This document shows, one piece after another, positions 26,819 to 36,213 of a DNA stretch of 52,186 nt. The notes under the pieces are model-generated. The model did no database searches, had not been told where the DNA came from, and was given only the letters and a program-made list of their open reading frames with translations. Source of the DNA: Bacteroidetes bacterium GWF2_49_14 (GTDB taxonomy: Bacteria > Bacteroidota > Bacteroidia > Bacteroidales > UBA12481); the NCBI GenBank assembly GCA_001769295.1, contig MEOR01000147.1, forward strand, positions 1-52,186. The letters run 5' to 3'. Numbering within the stretch: the stretch's first letter is position 1; each line of letters begins with the position of its first letter. A program made the translations under genes and the position numbers.

Positions 26819-27831
26819 ATCGTACCTATTCGTTTATCATACCGGTTTTTAACCGCCCGGATGAGCTTTCGGAACTCCTGGAAACCATTTCCAGTCTGGA
26901 ATATCGGGAGTTTGAAGTCATCATTGTTGAGGATGGATCTTCACTTCGATCGGAAGGTGTTGTTAACCGGCATAAGGATAGTTTCCGTGTCGTTTATCTC
27001 GATTTGCCACGAAGCGGTCCGGCAATAGCACGCAATGCCGGAATGAAAGCCAGCAGGGGGCAATATCTGCTATTTGTAGACAGCGATTGTCTGATCCCGG
27101 CACAGTATCTTACACTGATAGATAATTTTCTTGACGAGAATCCACTCGATGTTTTCGGTGGACCTGACAGGGCTTCAGAAGAGTTCAACCCTGTCCAGAA
27201 AGCGATTTCGTATGCCATGACCTCATTTTTGACTACGGGAGGTATTCGCGGCGGCCATAAGAAGATAGATCGGTTCTATCCACGCAGCTTCAATATGGGG
27301 ATCTCCCGCGGGGCTTATGAGAATATCGGGGGATACCCGGTGACCCGCATGCATCCGGGGGAGGACATGGTCTTCAGTATTGAATTGATAAAGAGGGGAT
27401 TCAGTTCAGGACTTATTCCCTGTGCCCATGTGTACCATAAAAGAAGAACCTCTTTTGTAACCTTCTTTAAACAAGTTCAGGGTTTTGGCAGGACACGATA
27501 TATTATCTCGAGAGTCTATCCTGAAACATTCCGGCCCTTTTTTCTCTTCCCAAGTTTGTTTTTAATAGGTTCTATTGGTTTAGCCGCACTTTCCCTGCTT
27601 GTGAATTTCTGGTTTCTTACTCCGATCCTTGCATGGATGGCTTTGATTATTCTTGATGCCAGCATCAAAAACCGGAATATCGGAATCGGAATACAATCAG
27701 TGGGAGCTTCTTTGATACAACTTTTTGGTTATGGCCTGGGTTTTATTATGTCCTGGTTTAACCATGCTGTGGCAGGCCGTGATGAGTACGGTGTGTTTTC
27801 CAAAGGATTTTATCGGGACTCAGATTTCTAG
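26815..27831 (+). CDS. Family 2 glycosyltransferase with C-terminal membrane helices
   Basis: A 338-residue GT-A enzyme opening TYSFIIPVFNRPDELSELL, with VEDGSS and the metal-binding motif VDSDC near residue 94. A catalytic-acid-like segment HPGEDMVFS follows. Two or three hydrophobic helices end the chain (about 240-315), anchoring it to the inner membrane. It overlaps the methyltransferase stop by 4 nt. Its end overlaps miaA, tail to tail, by 12 bp. The sugar and acceptor are unknown. Confidence 0.85.
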   Translation: MNRTYSFIIPVFNRPDELSELLETISSLEYREFEVIIVEDGSSLRSEGVVNRHKDSFRVVYLDLPRSGPAIARNAGMKASRGQYLLFVDSDCLIPAQYLTLIDNFLDENPLDVFGGPDRASEEFNPVQKAISYAMTSFLTTGGIRGGHKKIDRFYPRSFNMGISRGAYENIGGYPVTRMHPGEDMVFSIELIKRGFSSGLIPCAHVYHKRRTSFVTFFKQVQGFGRTRYIISRVYPETFRPFFLFPSLFLIGSIGLAALSLLVNFWFLTPILAWMALIILDASIKNRNIGIGIQSVGASLIQLFGYGLGFIMSWFNHAVAGRDEYGVFSKGFYRDSDF

Positions 27832-28716
27832 CTCACAGTAATTTGCAATTTTATCAAGTTCCCCCGGCGAGAAATAGCTGAGGTTCCGGTACCTGTTATT
27901 CCAGGTGATCTGTCTTCTTGCATAGTGCCTTGTGTTGCGCTTGATCAGCCGGATGGCCTCAGCGAGATCCGTTTCTCCATCAAAATGGGCGAACAATTCG
28001 CGGTAACCAACAGTATTCAAGGCACTTAAATGACGCCATGGAAGAAGTGTACGAGCCTCTTCCAGCAGACCAACCTCCATCATCCTGTCGACCCGCTGAT
28101 CGATATGGGCATATAATTCTTCCCTCGGAAGGACAAGTGATAGAATCCTGATATTGAATGACCTTATTGGAGGTTCACGTTTTCGGAATGATGAAAAGGT
28201 TCTTCCGGTACTCATACATACCTCAAGGCCCCTGAGAATTCTTGCAGGATTCTTCTTGTCAACCCGATCAAAATATTCCGGATCAAGCTGTTGTAGCATT
28301 AGCAACAAGGGTCCGATCCCTTCCTGATCAAGTTTTATTTTGAGTTGCTCGCGGATTTCAGGAGCTGGATCCGGGATTATATCAATACCATTTAGTATAG
28401 AATCCATATATAAACCTGATCCCCCGGTCATGATCACCCTGTTATGGCTTTCAAACAGCCCGTTGAGCAGGCTGATGGCCTCCTGTTCATAGCGGTAAAC
28501 CGAGTAGTAATCATGAATGGACAGGTTACCGATGAAATGGTGCCTTATCGTCGCGAGCTCTTCTGGCTCAGGAACGGCTGTGCCTATTCTCATTTCACGA
28601 TAGAACTGTCTGGAATCGCAGGAAACAATTTCTGTGTGCCACCTCTGAGCAAGGCGGATGCTGACATCGGTTTTGCCAACCGCCGTGGGACCACTGATAA
28701 TAACCAGGGTTGGCAT
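27820..28716 (-). CDS. miaA: tRNA dimethylallyltransferase
   Basis: A 298-residue enzyme that adds the dimethylallyl group to A37 of tRNAs reading UNN codons. The P-loop GPTAVGKTDVS is at residues 9-19. SCDSRQFYREM binds substrate, and GGSGLYMDSILNG, then KKNPARILRGLEVC and RRQITWNNR near the end complete the family pattern. It overlaps the LuxC-type gene by 1 nt and is likely translated from the same transcript. Confidence 0.95.
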   Translation of the reverse strand: MPTLVIISGPTAVGKTDVSIRLAQRWHTEIVSCDSRQFYREMRIGTAVPEPEELATIRHHFIGNLSIHDYYSVYRYEQEAISLLNGLFESHNRVIMTGGSGLYMDSILNGIDIIPDPAPEIREQLKIKLDQEGIGPLLLMLQQLDPEYFDRVDKKNPARILRGLEVCMSTGRTFSSFRKREPPIRSFNIRILSLVLPREELYAHIDQRVDRMMEVGLLEEARTLLPWRHLSALNTVGYRELFAHFDGETDLAEAIRLIKRNTRHYARRQITWNNRYRNLSYFSPGELDKIANYCELEI

Positions 28717-29708
28717 CAGGGTTTCAGGGATTTAAGGAATGATAATGTGTCGATATGATCAGCATAATCCCATAAGTCAGGTTTCTGCGCGAGCCCGAAT
28801 GGGGTGTACTGATGGCCAACGATGCATTGGATGTTACCGGCCTGACTGTCCAGAAACGAGATCAGGTTTTCAAGACGACTGTAGTGGCTGTAATGAAGAG
28901 TGCCAATCGGGGAAAAAATGGCAGAATTTTCTATAATCAGGACGTTTCTGGTATCCTTGAAGCCGTGACCGGCAAGTTTCAAACAAGCGGTTTGATACAC
29001 GAGATTATCCGAGTACATATGGTTTGGACTGATCCCTGTAAAGCGTCTTAGCGAGTCTGCAAGCCGATCAACCGGAGTATTAACCGGCAGAAAAACATGT
29101 GAAATACTGCGGCAACCGAGGCCATAGAATTCAAGGATATCGGCAGCAAGCCTAATATGTTCCTGCCTGGTTTCCGTTCCATCAAGAATAGCCACTGAAG
29201 TTCTGTTTTTCCGGATTATAGAGGGAATGTTCCTGTACTTCCTGTTAAAATACAGGCTTGTATTGTTTCCTCCGGTCGCAATAGCCGCATCCGGGGTTGG
29301 GTACTGATCTGTAAACCTGATATATTCACTGAATTGGGGCTCGATCCGGATCAACTCATCCGCAAGCAAGGGTATCAGGAGGTTGTCTTTTGTTGACAGC
29401 TTGCCCGTATAAGTGTTTCCGCTGATGAGTACGCTCAGAAAGTCATGAAATCCGACCATCGGGATATTACCAGCGGAAATAACCAGGACATCAGCGGAAT
29501 GAGCGGGTTCCAAAGGCAGGTAGGGCTGAACCCACCGGTAAAGGTTGTCCGGTATAAGCATGGCAGACAGTCTCACGGTTGCCCTCCGGATTTCGGTTGG
29601 GCTAAACCATGGGTTTGTTTCAGAAACCTGACCGAGTGCAGGGGCGATCGCCTCTTCCATACGTCTTCCGAGACGGGTAAATGCATCAATCCGGGTTTCC
29701 AGGTTCAT
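28716..29708 (-). CDS. LuxC-type acyl-CoA reductase
   Basis: A 330-residue protein of the LuxC/PF05893 family. Motifs seen are ISAGNIPMVGFHDFL, GKLSTKD, IATGGNNTS, and a candidate catalytic Cys in GLGCRSIS. LuxC in luminous bacteria reduces fatty acyl-CoA or acyl-enzyme to aldehyde, but non-luminous Bacteroidota carry lone copies of unknown physiological role. Here there is no luxD, luxE or luciferase. The start is the ATG at 29708, 15 bp after a TATTTTTG box; a TTG at 29726 would lie on that box. Confidence 0.8.
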   Translation of the reverse strand: MNLETRIDAFTRLGRRMEEAIAPALGQVSETNPWFSPTEIRRATVRLSAMLIPDNLYRWVQPYLPLEPAHSADVLVISAGNIPMVGFHDFLSVLISGNTYTGKLSTKDNLLIPLLADELIRIEPQFSEYIRFTDQYPTPDAAIATGGNNTSLYFNRKYRNIPSIIRKNRTSVAILDGTETRQEHIRLAADILEFYGLGCRSISHVFLPVNTPVDRLADSLRRFTGISPNHMYSDNLVYQTACLKLAGHGFKDTRNVLIIENSAIFSPIGTLHYSHYSRLENLISFLDSQAGNIQCIVGHQYTPFGLAQKPDLWDYADHIDTLSFLKSLKP

Positions 29709-29723
29709 GGTATGGTAAAACGC

Positions 29724-29731
29724 CAAAAATA
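29724..29731 (-). promoter_or_regulatory. -7 box of the LuxC-miaA operon
   Basis: The minus strand reads TATTTTTG, a full TAnnTTTG match, 15 bp from the ATG. No TTG is visible at -33. Confidence 0.55.
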
Positions 29732-29758
29732 AGGATAAAATTCCTGTTGTGCCGTGGA

Positions 29759-31060
29759 ATGAGTAATTTGGCAGAACCGAAAATCCGATTTGTGAAACAA
29801 AGCACCGTCTATTTCCGTAGAGCAGCCCTGGTCAGGGAGAATTTCAGGATCTCTTTTATGTCGATCCGATCGAATCTGCTCAGGACCATCCTGACTATCA
29901 TGATTATCGCCTTTGGCATAATGGCTCTGATCGGTATTTTGACTGCGATAGATTCACTGAAGCGATCCGTTAATTCTTCCTTTTCGGCCATGGGTGCGAA
30001 TTCTTTTACCATACGAAGCAGGGGCTATAATGTACAGATCGGGGCTCACCGTGAGAGAGTCAAGAACTATTCGAAGATTTCCTTTGAGGAGGCTCAGCGG
30101 TTCAAGGACGAGTTCCATTTTCAGTCGATCGTTTCGGTCTCGATAGGAGCCTCCGGTAATGCAACCCTAAAATATGAGAACCTGAAAACGAACCCTAACT
30201 TCTCGGTGAGGGGAGTGGACGAACGATATTTTGAAACCTCAGGGTATGAAATAGAGAAAGGACGGAATTTTTCGGAACAGGAGATTCGAAGCGGTGAGTC
30301 TGTCGTGGTAGTTGGTGCCGAAGTGGCGAAGGTACTTTTTAAATCGGGGCAGGATCCTTTAGAAAAGACTATATCGGTGAGTAATGGCAAATACAGGATA
30401 ATCGGAGTCCTGAGGGAAAAGGGAGCATCCTTTATCGGAAGTGGCGACAGGCTTGCCTGCATTCCGGTTACCAATGTACGCCAGTATTTCTCCTATCCCA
30501 ATATGTCATTTAACGTATCAGTAATGCCAGATGAGGGGGTTGGGATAGAGGAGGCAATGGGGGAGGCCGAAAGCCTGTTCAGGGTAGTCAGGGCCCTGGG
30601 GCCTATGGACGCATCTGATTTTCATATAGTACGAAGTGACAATATAGCGCAGCTTCTGATCAGTTCCATGAGCTCAATAACAATTGCCGCAACCTTAATT
30701 GGGATCATTACCCTTTTAGGGGCGGCAATCGGATTGATGAATATCATGCTGGTAACGGTAGCCGAGCGGACTCAGGAGATTGGTATACGCAAGGCAATCG
30801 GTGCCAATAACCGGACCATAAAACAGCAATTTCTTTTCGAAGCGGTCCTGATCGGCCAGTTAGGCGGTTTTGTGGGCGTCGGATTGGGAATCATTGTCGG
30901 AAACCTGATCCCGCTGATTGCAGGCGGCACTTTTGTGATCCCGTGGGGCTGGATACTGATGGGTTTTCTACTTTGTTTTATTGTTGGAATCATTTCCGGA
31001 TTGTATCCGGCCGTGAAGGCCGCCCGTGTTGATCCAATTGAGTCGCTCAGATTTGAATAG
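29759..31060 (+). CDS. MacB-like ABC transporter permease
   Basis: A 433-residue permease of the MacB/FtsX type. One N-terminal membrane helix (LLRTILTIMIIAFGIMALIGI) follows a soluble lead of about 45 residues. A large periplasmic domain comes next (about 70-300), then three C-terminal helices with the conserved cytoplasmic TQEIGIRKAIGANN loop. Such permeases pair with a LolD/MacB-type ATPase for export, efflux or mechanotransmission. No ATPase gene is adjacent, so the partner is elsewhere. The ATG at 29759 is chosen because the frame upstream runs into the LuxC-type gene. It ends at a bidirectional terminator shared with gapA. Confidence 0.85.
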   Translation: MSNLAEPKIRFVKQSTVYFRRAALVRENFRISFMSIRSNLLRTILTIMIIAFGIMALIGILTAIDSLKRSVNSSFSAMGANSFTIRSRGYNVQIGAHRERVKNYSKISFEEAQRFKDEFHFQSIVSVSIGASGNATLKYENLKTNPNFSVRGVDERYFETSGYEIEKGRNFSEQEIRSGESVVVVGAEVAKVLFKSGQDPLEKTISVSNGKYRIIGVLREKGASFIGSGDRLACIPVTNVRQYFSYPNMSFNVSVMPDEGVGIEEAMGEAESLFRVVRALGPMDASDFHIVRSDNIAQLLISSMSSITIAATLIGIITLLGAAIGLMNIMLVTVAERTQEIGIRKAIGANNRTIKQQFLFEAVLIGQLGGFVGVGLGIIVGNLIPLIAGGTFVIPWGWILMGFLLCFIVGIISGLYPAVKAARVDPIESLRFE

Positions 31061-31071
31061 GGTAGTATAAA

Positions 31072-31098
31072 AAACCCCGGGCTTTGAGCCCGGGGTTT
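31072..31098. terminator. Bidirectional terminator between the permease gene and gapA
   Basis: AAACCCCGGGCT (31072-31083) and AGCCCGGGGTTT (31087-31098) form a perfect 12-bp stem with a 3-nt loop. On the minus strand it ends in TTTTTT; on the plus strand the T-tract is only three. It should work mainly for gapA and may also end the permease transcript. Confidence 0.85.
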
Positions 31099-31101
31099 AA
31101 A

Positions 31102-32185
<1,084 letters not shown>

Positions 32186-32190
32186 GAAAT

Positions 32191-32226
32191 AAAAAACCCC
32201 GGTTTCCTTTGAAACCGGGGTTTTTT
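32191..32226 (-). terminator. Terminator of the BNR-repeat cargo gene
   Basis: AAAAAACCCCGGTTTC (32191-32206) and GAAACCGGGGTTTTTT (32211-32226) form a perfect 16-bp stem with a 4-nt loop. It is symmetric and so can act both ways, and it lies 6 bp before the gapA -33 element. Confidence 0.9.
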
Positions 32227-32243
32227 ATTTCATTCGGTGTAAA

Positions 32244-35210
32244 TTATTTCACCACAAATTTTGCAGAAGCCAGGTGACCACCAGAGATCATCCGTACCAG
32301 GTAGGTTCCGGCTCCCAGGTCGGAAGCAGGCATCTGAAATTCGTTGTTTCCTGCCGGTTGATTGGTCAGTTTTGTCGATTTAACCATTTTACCCTGCAGA
32401 TCATAGATCTGGAATTCGATATCGGAATTGGATTCCAGTGAGTAGCGAAGGATAGCCAGGTCAGCAACCGGGTTAGGGGTTACCTGAACATTGATGGTAC
32501 TGATTCCTGCAAGGTGGCTGGATGAGGCACCGCCTTTGGTTGCAAAGGTTTCTGATTTAAACAGACCCCTGCCGAAAGTTGCGGCATAGATTTCGCCGTG
32601 ATTTTCAATTCCCCGTTCAGCGCTGTTTTCGAAACGCTGTTGTTTCAGCTGGAAAACAGGAAGGATTTCCATTCCGTTATTGTTTTCGCTGGCCCAAACC
32701 GGATTTGCATCGAAGAAATTGGAGGTTGAATAGACTCCATATTCAGTACCAACGATGACTTCGTTATGGTTTCTCCAGTTGAAGATTGCTGAATAAATCG
32801 GTGCCTGGGGAAGGTTGCCCTGAATCGGTACAAAACTGTTGGTTGAATCCTTTGCAGTAGTTGCCGTTGTGCTGAGGTAAATATAGTCCGTGTTGCCGTA
32901 GTTTCCGCAGGTGACAATCACATTATCGGGATTGGTTGGGTCAACCGTAATACTGGTTACAACCTGAGAAAAAGATCCGATGGCAGCTAAGGTTTGTTTC
33001 CACAGCGGCTTTCCTGTGATGGGGTCGAAACCGGTGAAGGTGTCCATTGATTTACGGTCACGGGCATTTTCAAAGTTACCGTTTCTGTATATCAGATATT
33101 TTTTCTCTGAAGCATCCCATACTGCGCTGAAAATATTATTGCCATCCGCAGAAATAGTCACTTCTATCACATTGTCAATATTGGTTCCTGTTGAGGATAA
33201 TCTGGTCCGCTCAATAGTGGAATAGAACTGGCTTCTGTAGAGTTCCACGCCGCTCAGCGGGTGACGGTTTGCCTTAATACCGGCCTGACCTATTTTACCG
33301 AAAGCGATAAGTGCCTGATAGGTGTCCTGAACTTTTACAGTGTCACCGGTAAGAAGCGGTGCAGTGAGAGTTTTTGCAAGGGGATACTTTCGGATCATAC
33401 TCTGCGCAATGATCGTCTCACTGGCATTATAGTCGCGGTCTGCAATAAACATGACACTGTCCCATGATTTCGGATCATTATAGCTTTCCCATAATGCCAT
33501 CGGAGAGAGCCAGGTTCCGCCGTTGGCCACCGGATAATAGCCCTGGTACGACGATTGGTTTTCCACGACAAACCTGCGATGTACGCTGCCACCGGGGGTA
33601 GTATAGAACTTGTAGTTCGGGTCGAGTGTTGAGATTTCGCAATCACCGCCATGCCTGAAGCTAATAAAAGGATCGAATAATTGACCGCCCCACCAGTTGG
33701 CATACATCGGATCGTTGCCTTTGAAGTCGATGTACAGGATACCGTTGTCCATCGAACCGCCCAGGACTTCACCCTTGGGTGAATAAGCTACGGTAAGGAA
33801 TTGTGTAACGTTGTAATTCTTGTTGAGGGTACGCCAGGTTCTTCCTTTGTTATTAGAAACGGCAACACCTCCGCTGGTTCCGATATAAACGGTATTCGGA
33901 TCAGTATTGCTGAATACGATGGTATGCTGATCACGATGAACATAAAAACCACGGTTTGGCAGGTCCATCGGTTCGTCCAGCGTTACGCGTTCCCAGCCTG
34001 TTTTATACGACCAGGAGAATACATCCTTGCCGCCGATCATAATGAATCCAGGATTTGAAGGATCTACGCCCAGAGCGCTTGCATAATTACCTTCTGATCC
34101 CAGGGGTGAGAAATAGCCTGAACCGCCGGGTCCGATAACTGCCCAGGTAACGCCACCGTCAATTGATTGATAAATATTTGACAGCGGGTAACCGGTTATG
34201 GTGGTTCCGGACTTGGTCAGACCTGCAACGAGGCAGTACGCAAAGTTTGGATCGGATGGGGCAAAAGCAAATGTCATCCGACTGATATCTTTATCTACGA
34301 TTTGGCTAGTGGTCAATCCTGTGGCTGAAGAGACTTTTGTAAAAGTTCCGGGATCGCCGTTGGTTGAGCGATAAGCCATTTTCCCTACGCTGGCGAGGAC
34401 GGCTCCGTTGGATCCGACGGCTACATGGCCGGCTTCAGTGGTCACCTCTGGGATCGGGTTAGTCCATGATTGTCCGCCGTCGGTTGAAAGGCGGAGACCT
34501 TTAACGGTTGCTGCGTAGATTCGGGAGGCATTGGTTGGGTCGGCAGCAAGTGCGTAAACGAGAACAAATTCTTGTTTTGATTCGGTAGTGGACCATGTTG
34601 ATTCCAGGCGGGCAAAAGTGTTGCCATGATCAACGGATTTCCAGATTCCCTGACCCAGAATTCCCTGGTGCTGGTTTTGTACATCTCCTAAAGTTACTGC
34701 AGGGCCTTCGCCGGTGCCATAGTAAATATCACCGTTTGAAGCCTGGCAAATTGAGGAGACGGCCAGATTTTCAAACAGTTCACCGTTGGCTGTCAAGGTT
34801 TTCTCCCATGAGTTACCACCGGTTGTAGTCTTCCACAGGCCACCGCTTACGCTGCCTGCGAAACAAACATCGGAATTATCCTTGTCGATCAGGAAAGCAC
34901 GGGTACGGCCGCCGACATTGTTGGGGCCCAGTTCCTGCCATGCCATGTTAAGTGAATTGCCGCCTTTTTTAGTCAGGGCCTTTACCTGATCCTGAGCTTT
35001 GACCAGGTCGGCGATGTCAATCGTTCCCGAATACTGATTGACACGGCGGGCATTAAGCCAATTAGCTGCATTCATGGGGTCCAGATCTTTGACGGTTTGA
35101 TTTCCGTCACTGGTAAGAAGGTTATTAGCTTCTCTACCAGATTGAGCCAGAGCCGTGAATCCAGCGGATAAAACAAGAGCAAGTGCAAAGAGTAAATGTT
35201 TGTTTTTCAT
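32244..35210 (-). CDS. Large secreted BNR/Asp-box beta-propeller protein with T9SS sorting domain
   Basis: A 988-residue exported protein with signal peptide to about residue 22. Repeated Asp-box/BNR motifs sit on propeller blades (STDGGQSW, SIDGGVTW, SNNKGRTW), as in sialidases and sortilin-like VPS10 domains. Catalytic arginines of sialidases cannot be confirmed. The C-terminal T9SS type A domain begins VTPNPVADL and ends with GTYLVRM and a short basic tail. It likely acts or binds at the cell surface. It has its own promoter and terminator and lies in front of the T9SS plug gene cluster on the same strand. Confidence 0.85.
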   Translation of the reverse strand: MKNKHLLFALALVLSAGFTALAQSGREANNLLTSDGNQTVKDLDPMNAANWLNARRVNQYSGTIDIADLVKAQDQVKALTKKGGNSLNMAWQELGPNNVGGRTRAFLIDKDNSDVCFAGSVSGGLWKTTTGGNSWEKTLTANGELFENLAVSSICQASNGDIYYGTGEGPAVTLGDVQNQHQGILGQGIWKSVDHGNTFARLESTWSTTESKQEFVLVYALAADPTNASRIYAATVKGLRLSTDGGQSWTNPIPEVTTEAGHVAVGSNGAVLASVGKMAYRSTNGDPGTFTKVSSATGLTTSQIVDKDISRMTFAFAPSDPNFAYCLVAGLTKSGTTITGYPLSNIYQSIDGGVTWAVIGPGGSGYFSPLGSEGNYASALGVDPSNPGFIMIGGKDVFSWSYKTGWERVTLDEPMDLPNRGFYVHRDQHTIVFSNTDPNTVYIGTSGGVAVSNNKGRTWRTLNKNYNVTQFLTVAYSPKGEVLGGSMDNGILYIDFKGNDPMYANWWGGQLFDPFISFRHGGDCEISTLDPNYKFYTTPGGSVHRRFVVENQSSYQGYYPVANGGTWLSPMALWESYNDPKSWDSVMFIADRDYNASETIIAQSMIRKYPLAKTLTAPLLTGDTVKVQDTYQALIAFGKIGQAGIKANRHPLSGVELYRSQFYSTIERTRLSSTGTNIDNVIEVTISADGNNIFSAVWDASEKKYLIYRNGNFENARDRKSMDTFTGFDPITGKPLWKQTLAAIGSFSQVVTSITVDPTNPDNVIVTCGNYGNTDYIYLSTTATTAKDSTNSFVPIQGNLPQAPIYSAIFNWRNHNEVIVGTEYGVYSTSNFFDANPVWASENNNGMEILPVFQLKQQRFENSAERGIENHGEIYAATFGRGLFKSETFATKGGASSSHLAGISTINVQVTPNPVADLAILRYSLESNSDIEFQIYDLQGKMVKSTKLTNQPAGNNEFQMPASDLGAGTYLVRMISGGHLASAKFVVK

Positions 35211-35259
35211 AATCTTAAAATTTCAATAACAGCGTAGGTTTCCCAACGAATATAGGGTC

Positions 35260-35288
35260 TAAAAATACAAAAAAAATGAATAAACCAA
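35260..35288 (-). promoter_or_regulatory. Promoter of the BNR-repeat cargo gene
   Basis: On the minus strand TTG (35288-35286), an 18-bp spacer and TATTTTTA (35267-35260), one base from consensus, with a leader of about 43 nt. Confidence 0.5.
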
Positions 35289-35355
35289 AATTTGCATATT
35301 TTTTTTGAAAACCAATAAATACGGGCGTCTCAGCGATTCCGATTTAACCCGGTGA

Positions 35356-36171
35356 TCAGTTCTGACGACCGGAAACGGGGGTTTGAATCCGGCGACGGGC
35401 ATCCAGTACTTTTCCAAACCGATAGGTTGCAAAAAGGGAGAAGAACAGCTGTCTGTTGTTTTCAACCGCAAGAATCGGCATCTTCTTTAAAAATGCATCC
35501 ATCTGGAATCCTCCTTCAATTGCATTAAGAATCCGATCCTCTGAACCATATTCAAAACAGAGTCCGCAACGGGCAAAAGCACCCGGATTAATGCCGATTT
35601 CATTCAATCCTACAAAGAAGGACTCTTTGTCGTAGATGTCATAAATGCTTTGCATATAATCGGGATCAAAAGGAGCGCGTTCTTCCACCTGAATTTCGTA
35701 GGTTTTTGGGTCATAACCCAGGATTTTAATGTAATAAACCGGCTTAAGCAGGCCGAGAGAGAGTCCGCCGGAAGCAAAGTATCGGATTGATATTCCACCC
35801 TGGTCCAATTTGCTGAAGATCTCTTTTTGATAACCCACTCCACCCCGAAGGATGAAAGCTTCATTCAGTTTACCGAAAACATAGGTCCGGCCCCAGCCGC
35901 CCCGGTAAGGGCTCTGGCTCTGGATTTCTTTCGGATGACGCAGATTGGCAAAATCCACATCATAGATAATGCTGCTAAATGAATTGATCCTTTTGGCGAA
36001 GCGGTAATTAACGGACCATCCGTTTGACACCATGCTTCCTGCCCAGCTCCTTTCATTGCGGAAAAAGACTTTTGGCTGATTGTCAATTTCCCCCTGAGAA
36101 TAAACACCTGCCGGGATGGCAAAGAACACTAGGAAAGACAAGCTTAATTGTTGCAGAGTTTTATTGAGCAT
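35356..36171 (-). CDS. Exported protein, probable outer-membrane beta-barrel, unknown function
   Basis: I do not recognise this 271-residue protein. A clear signal peptide (about residues 1-26, cleaved near VYSQ) leads into a body of alternating polar/aromatic strands (for example FILRGGVGYQKEIF, VYYIKILGYD) that suit a small outer-membrane beta-barrel. Unusually for a barrel, it does not end in an aromatic residue. It follows the T9SS plug gene on the same strand, 42 bp away, but has its own TATATTTG box. Link to T9SS is inference from position only. Confidence 0.6.
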   Translation of the reverse strand: MLNKTLQQLSLSFLVFFAIPAGVYSQGEIDNQPKVFFRNERSWAGSMVSNGWSVNYRFAKRINSFSSIIYDVDFANLRHPKEIQSQSPYRGGWGRTYVFGKLNEAFILRGGVGYQKEIFSKLDQGGISIRYFASGGLSLGLLKPVYYIKILGYDPKTYEIQVEERAPFDPDYMQSIYDIYDKESFFVGLNEIGINPGAFARCGLCFEYGSEDRILNAIEGGFQMDAFLKKMPILAVENNRQLFFSLFATYRFGKVLDARRRIQTPVSGRQN

Positions 36172-36182
36172 CCTAGTTTTAA

Positions 36183-36190
36183 CAAATATA
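36183..36190 (-). promoter_or_regulatory. -7 box of the barrel-protein gene
   Basis: The minus strand reads TATATTTG, a full match, 11 bp before the ATG at 36171, giving an almost leaderless transcript. No TTG at -33. Confidence 0.5.
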
Positions 36191-36213
36191 GTGATTTCTA
36201 ATTTAATATGCTG

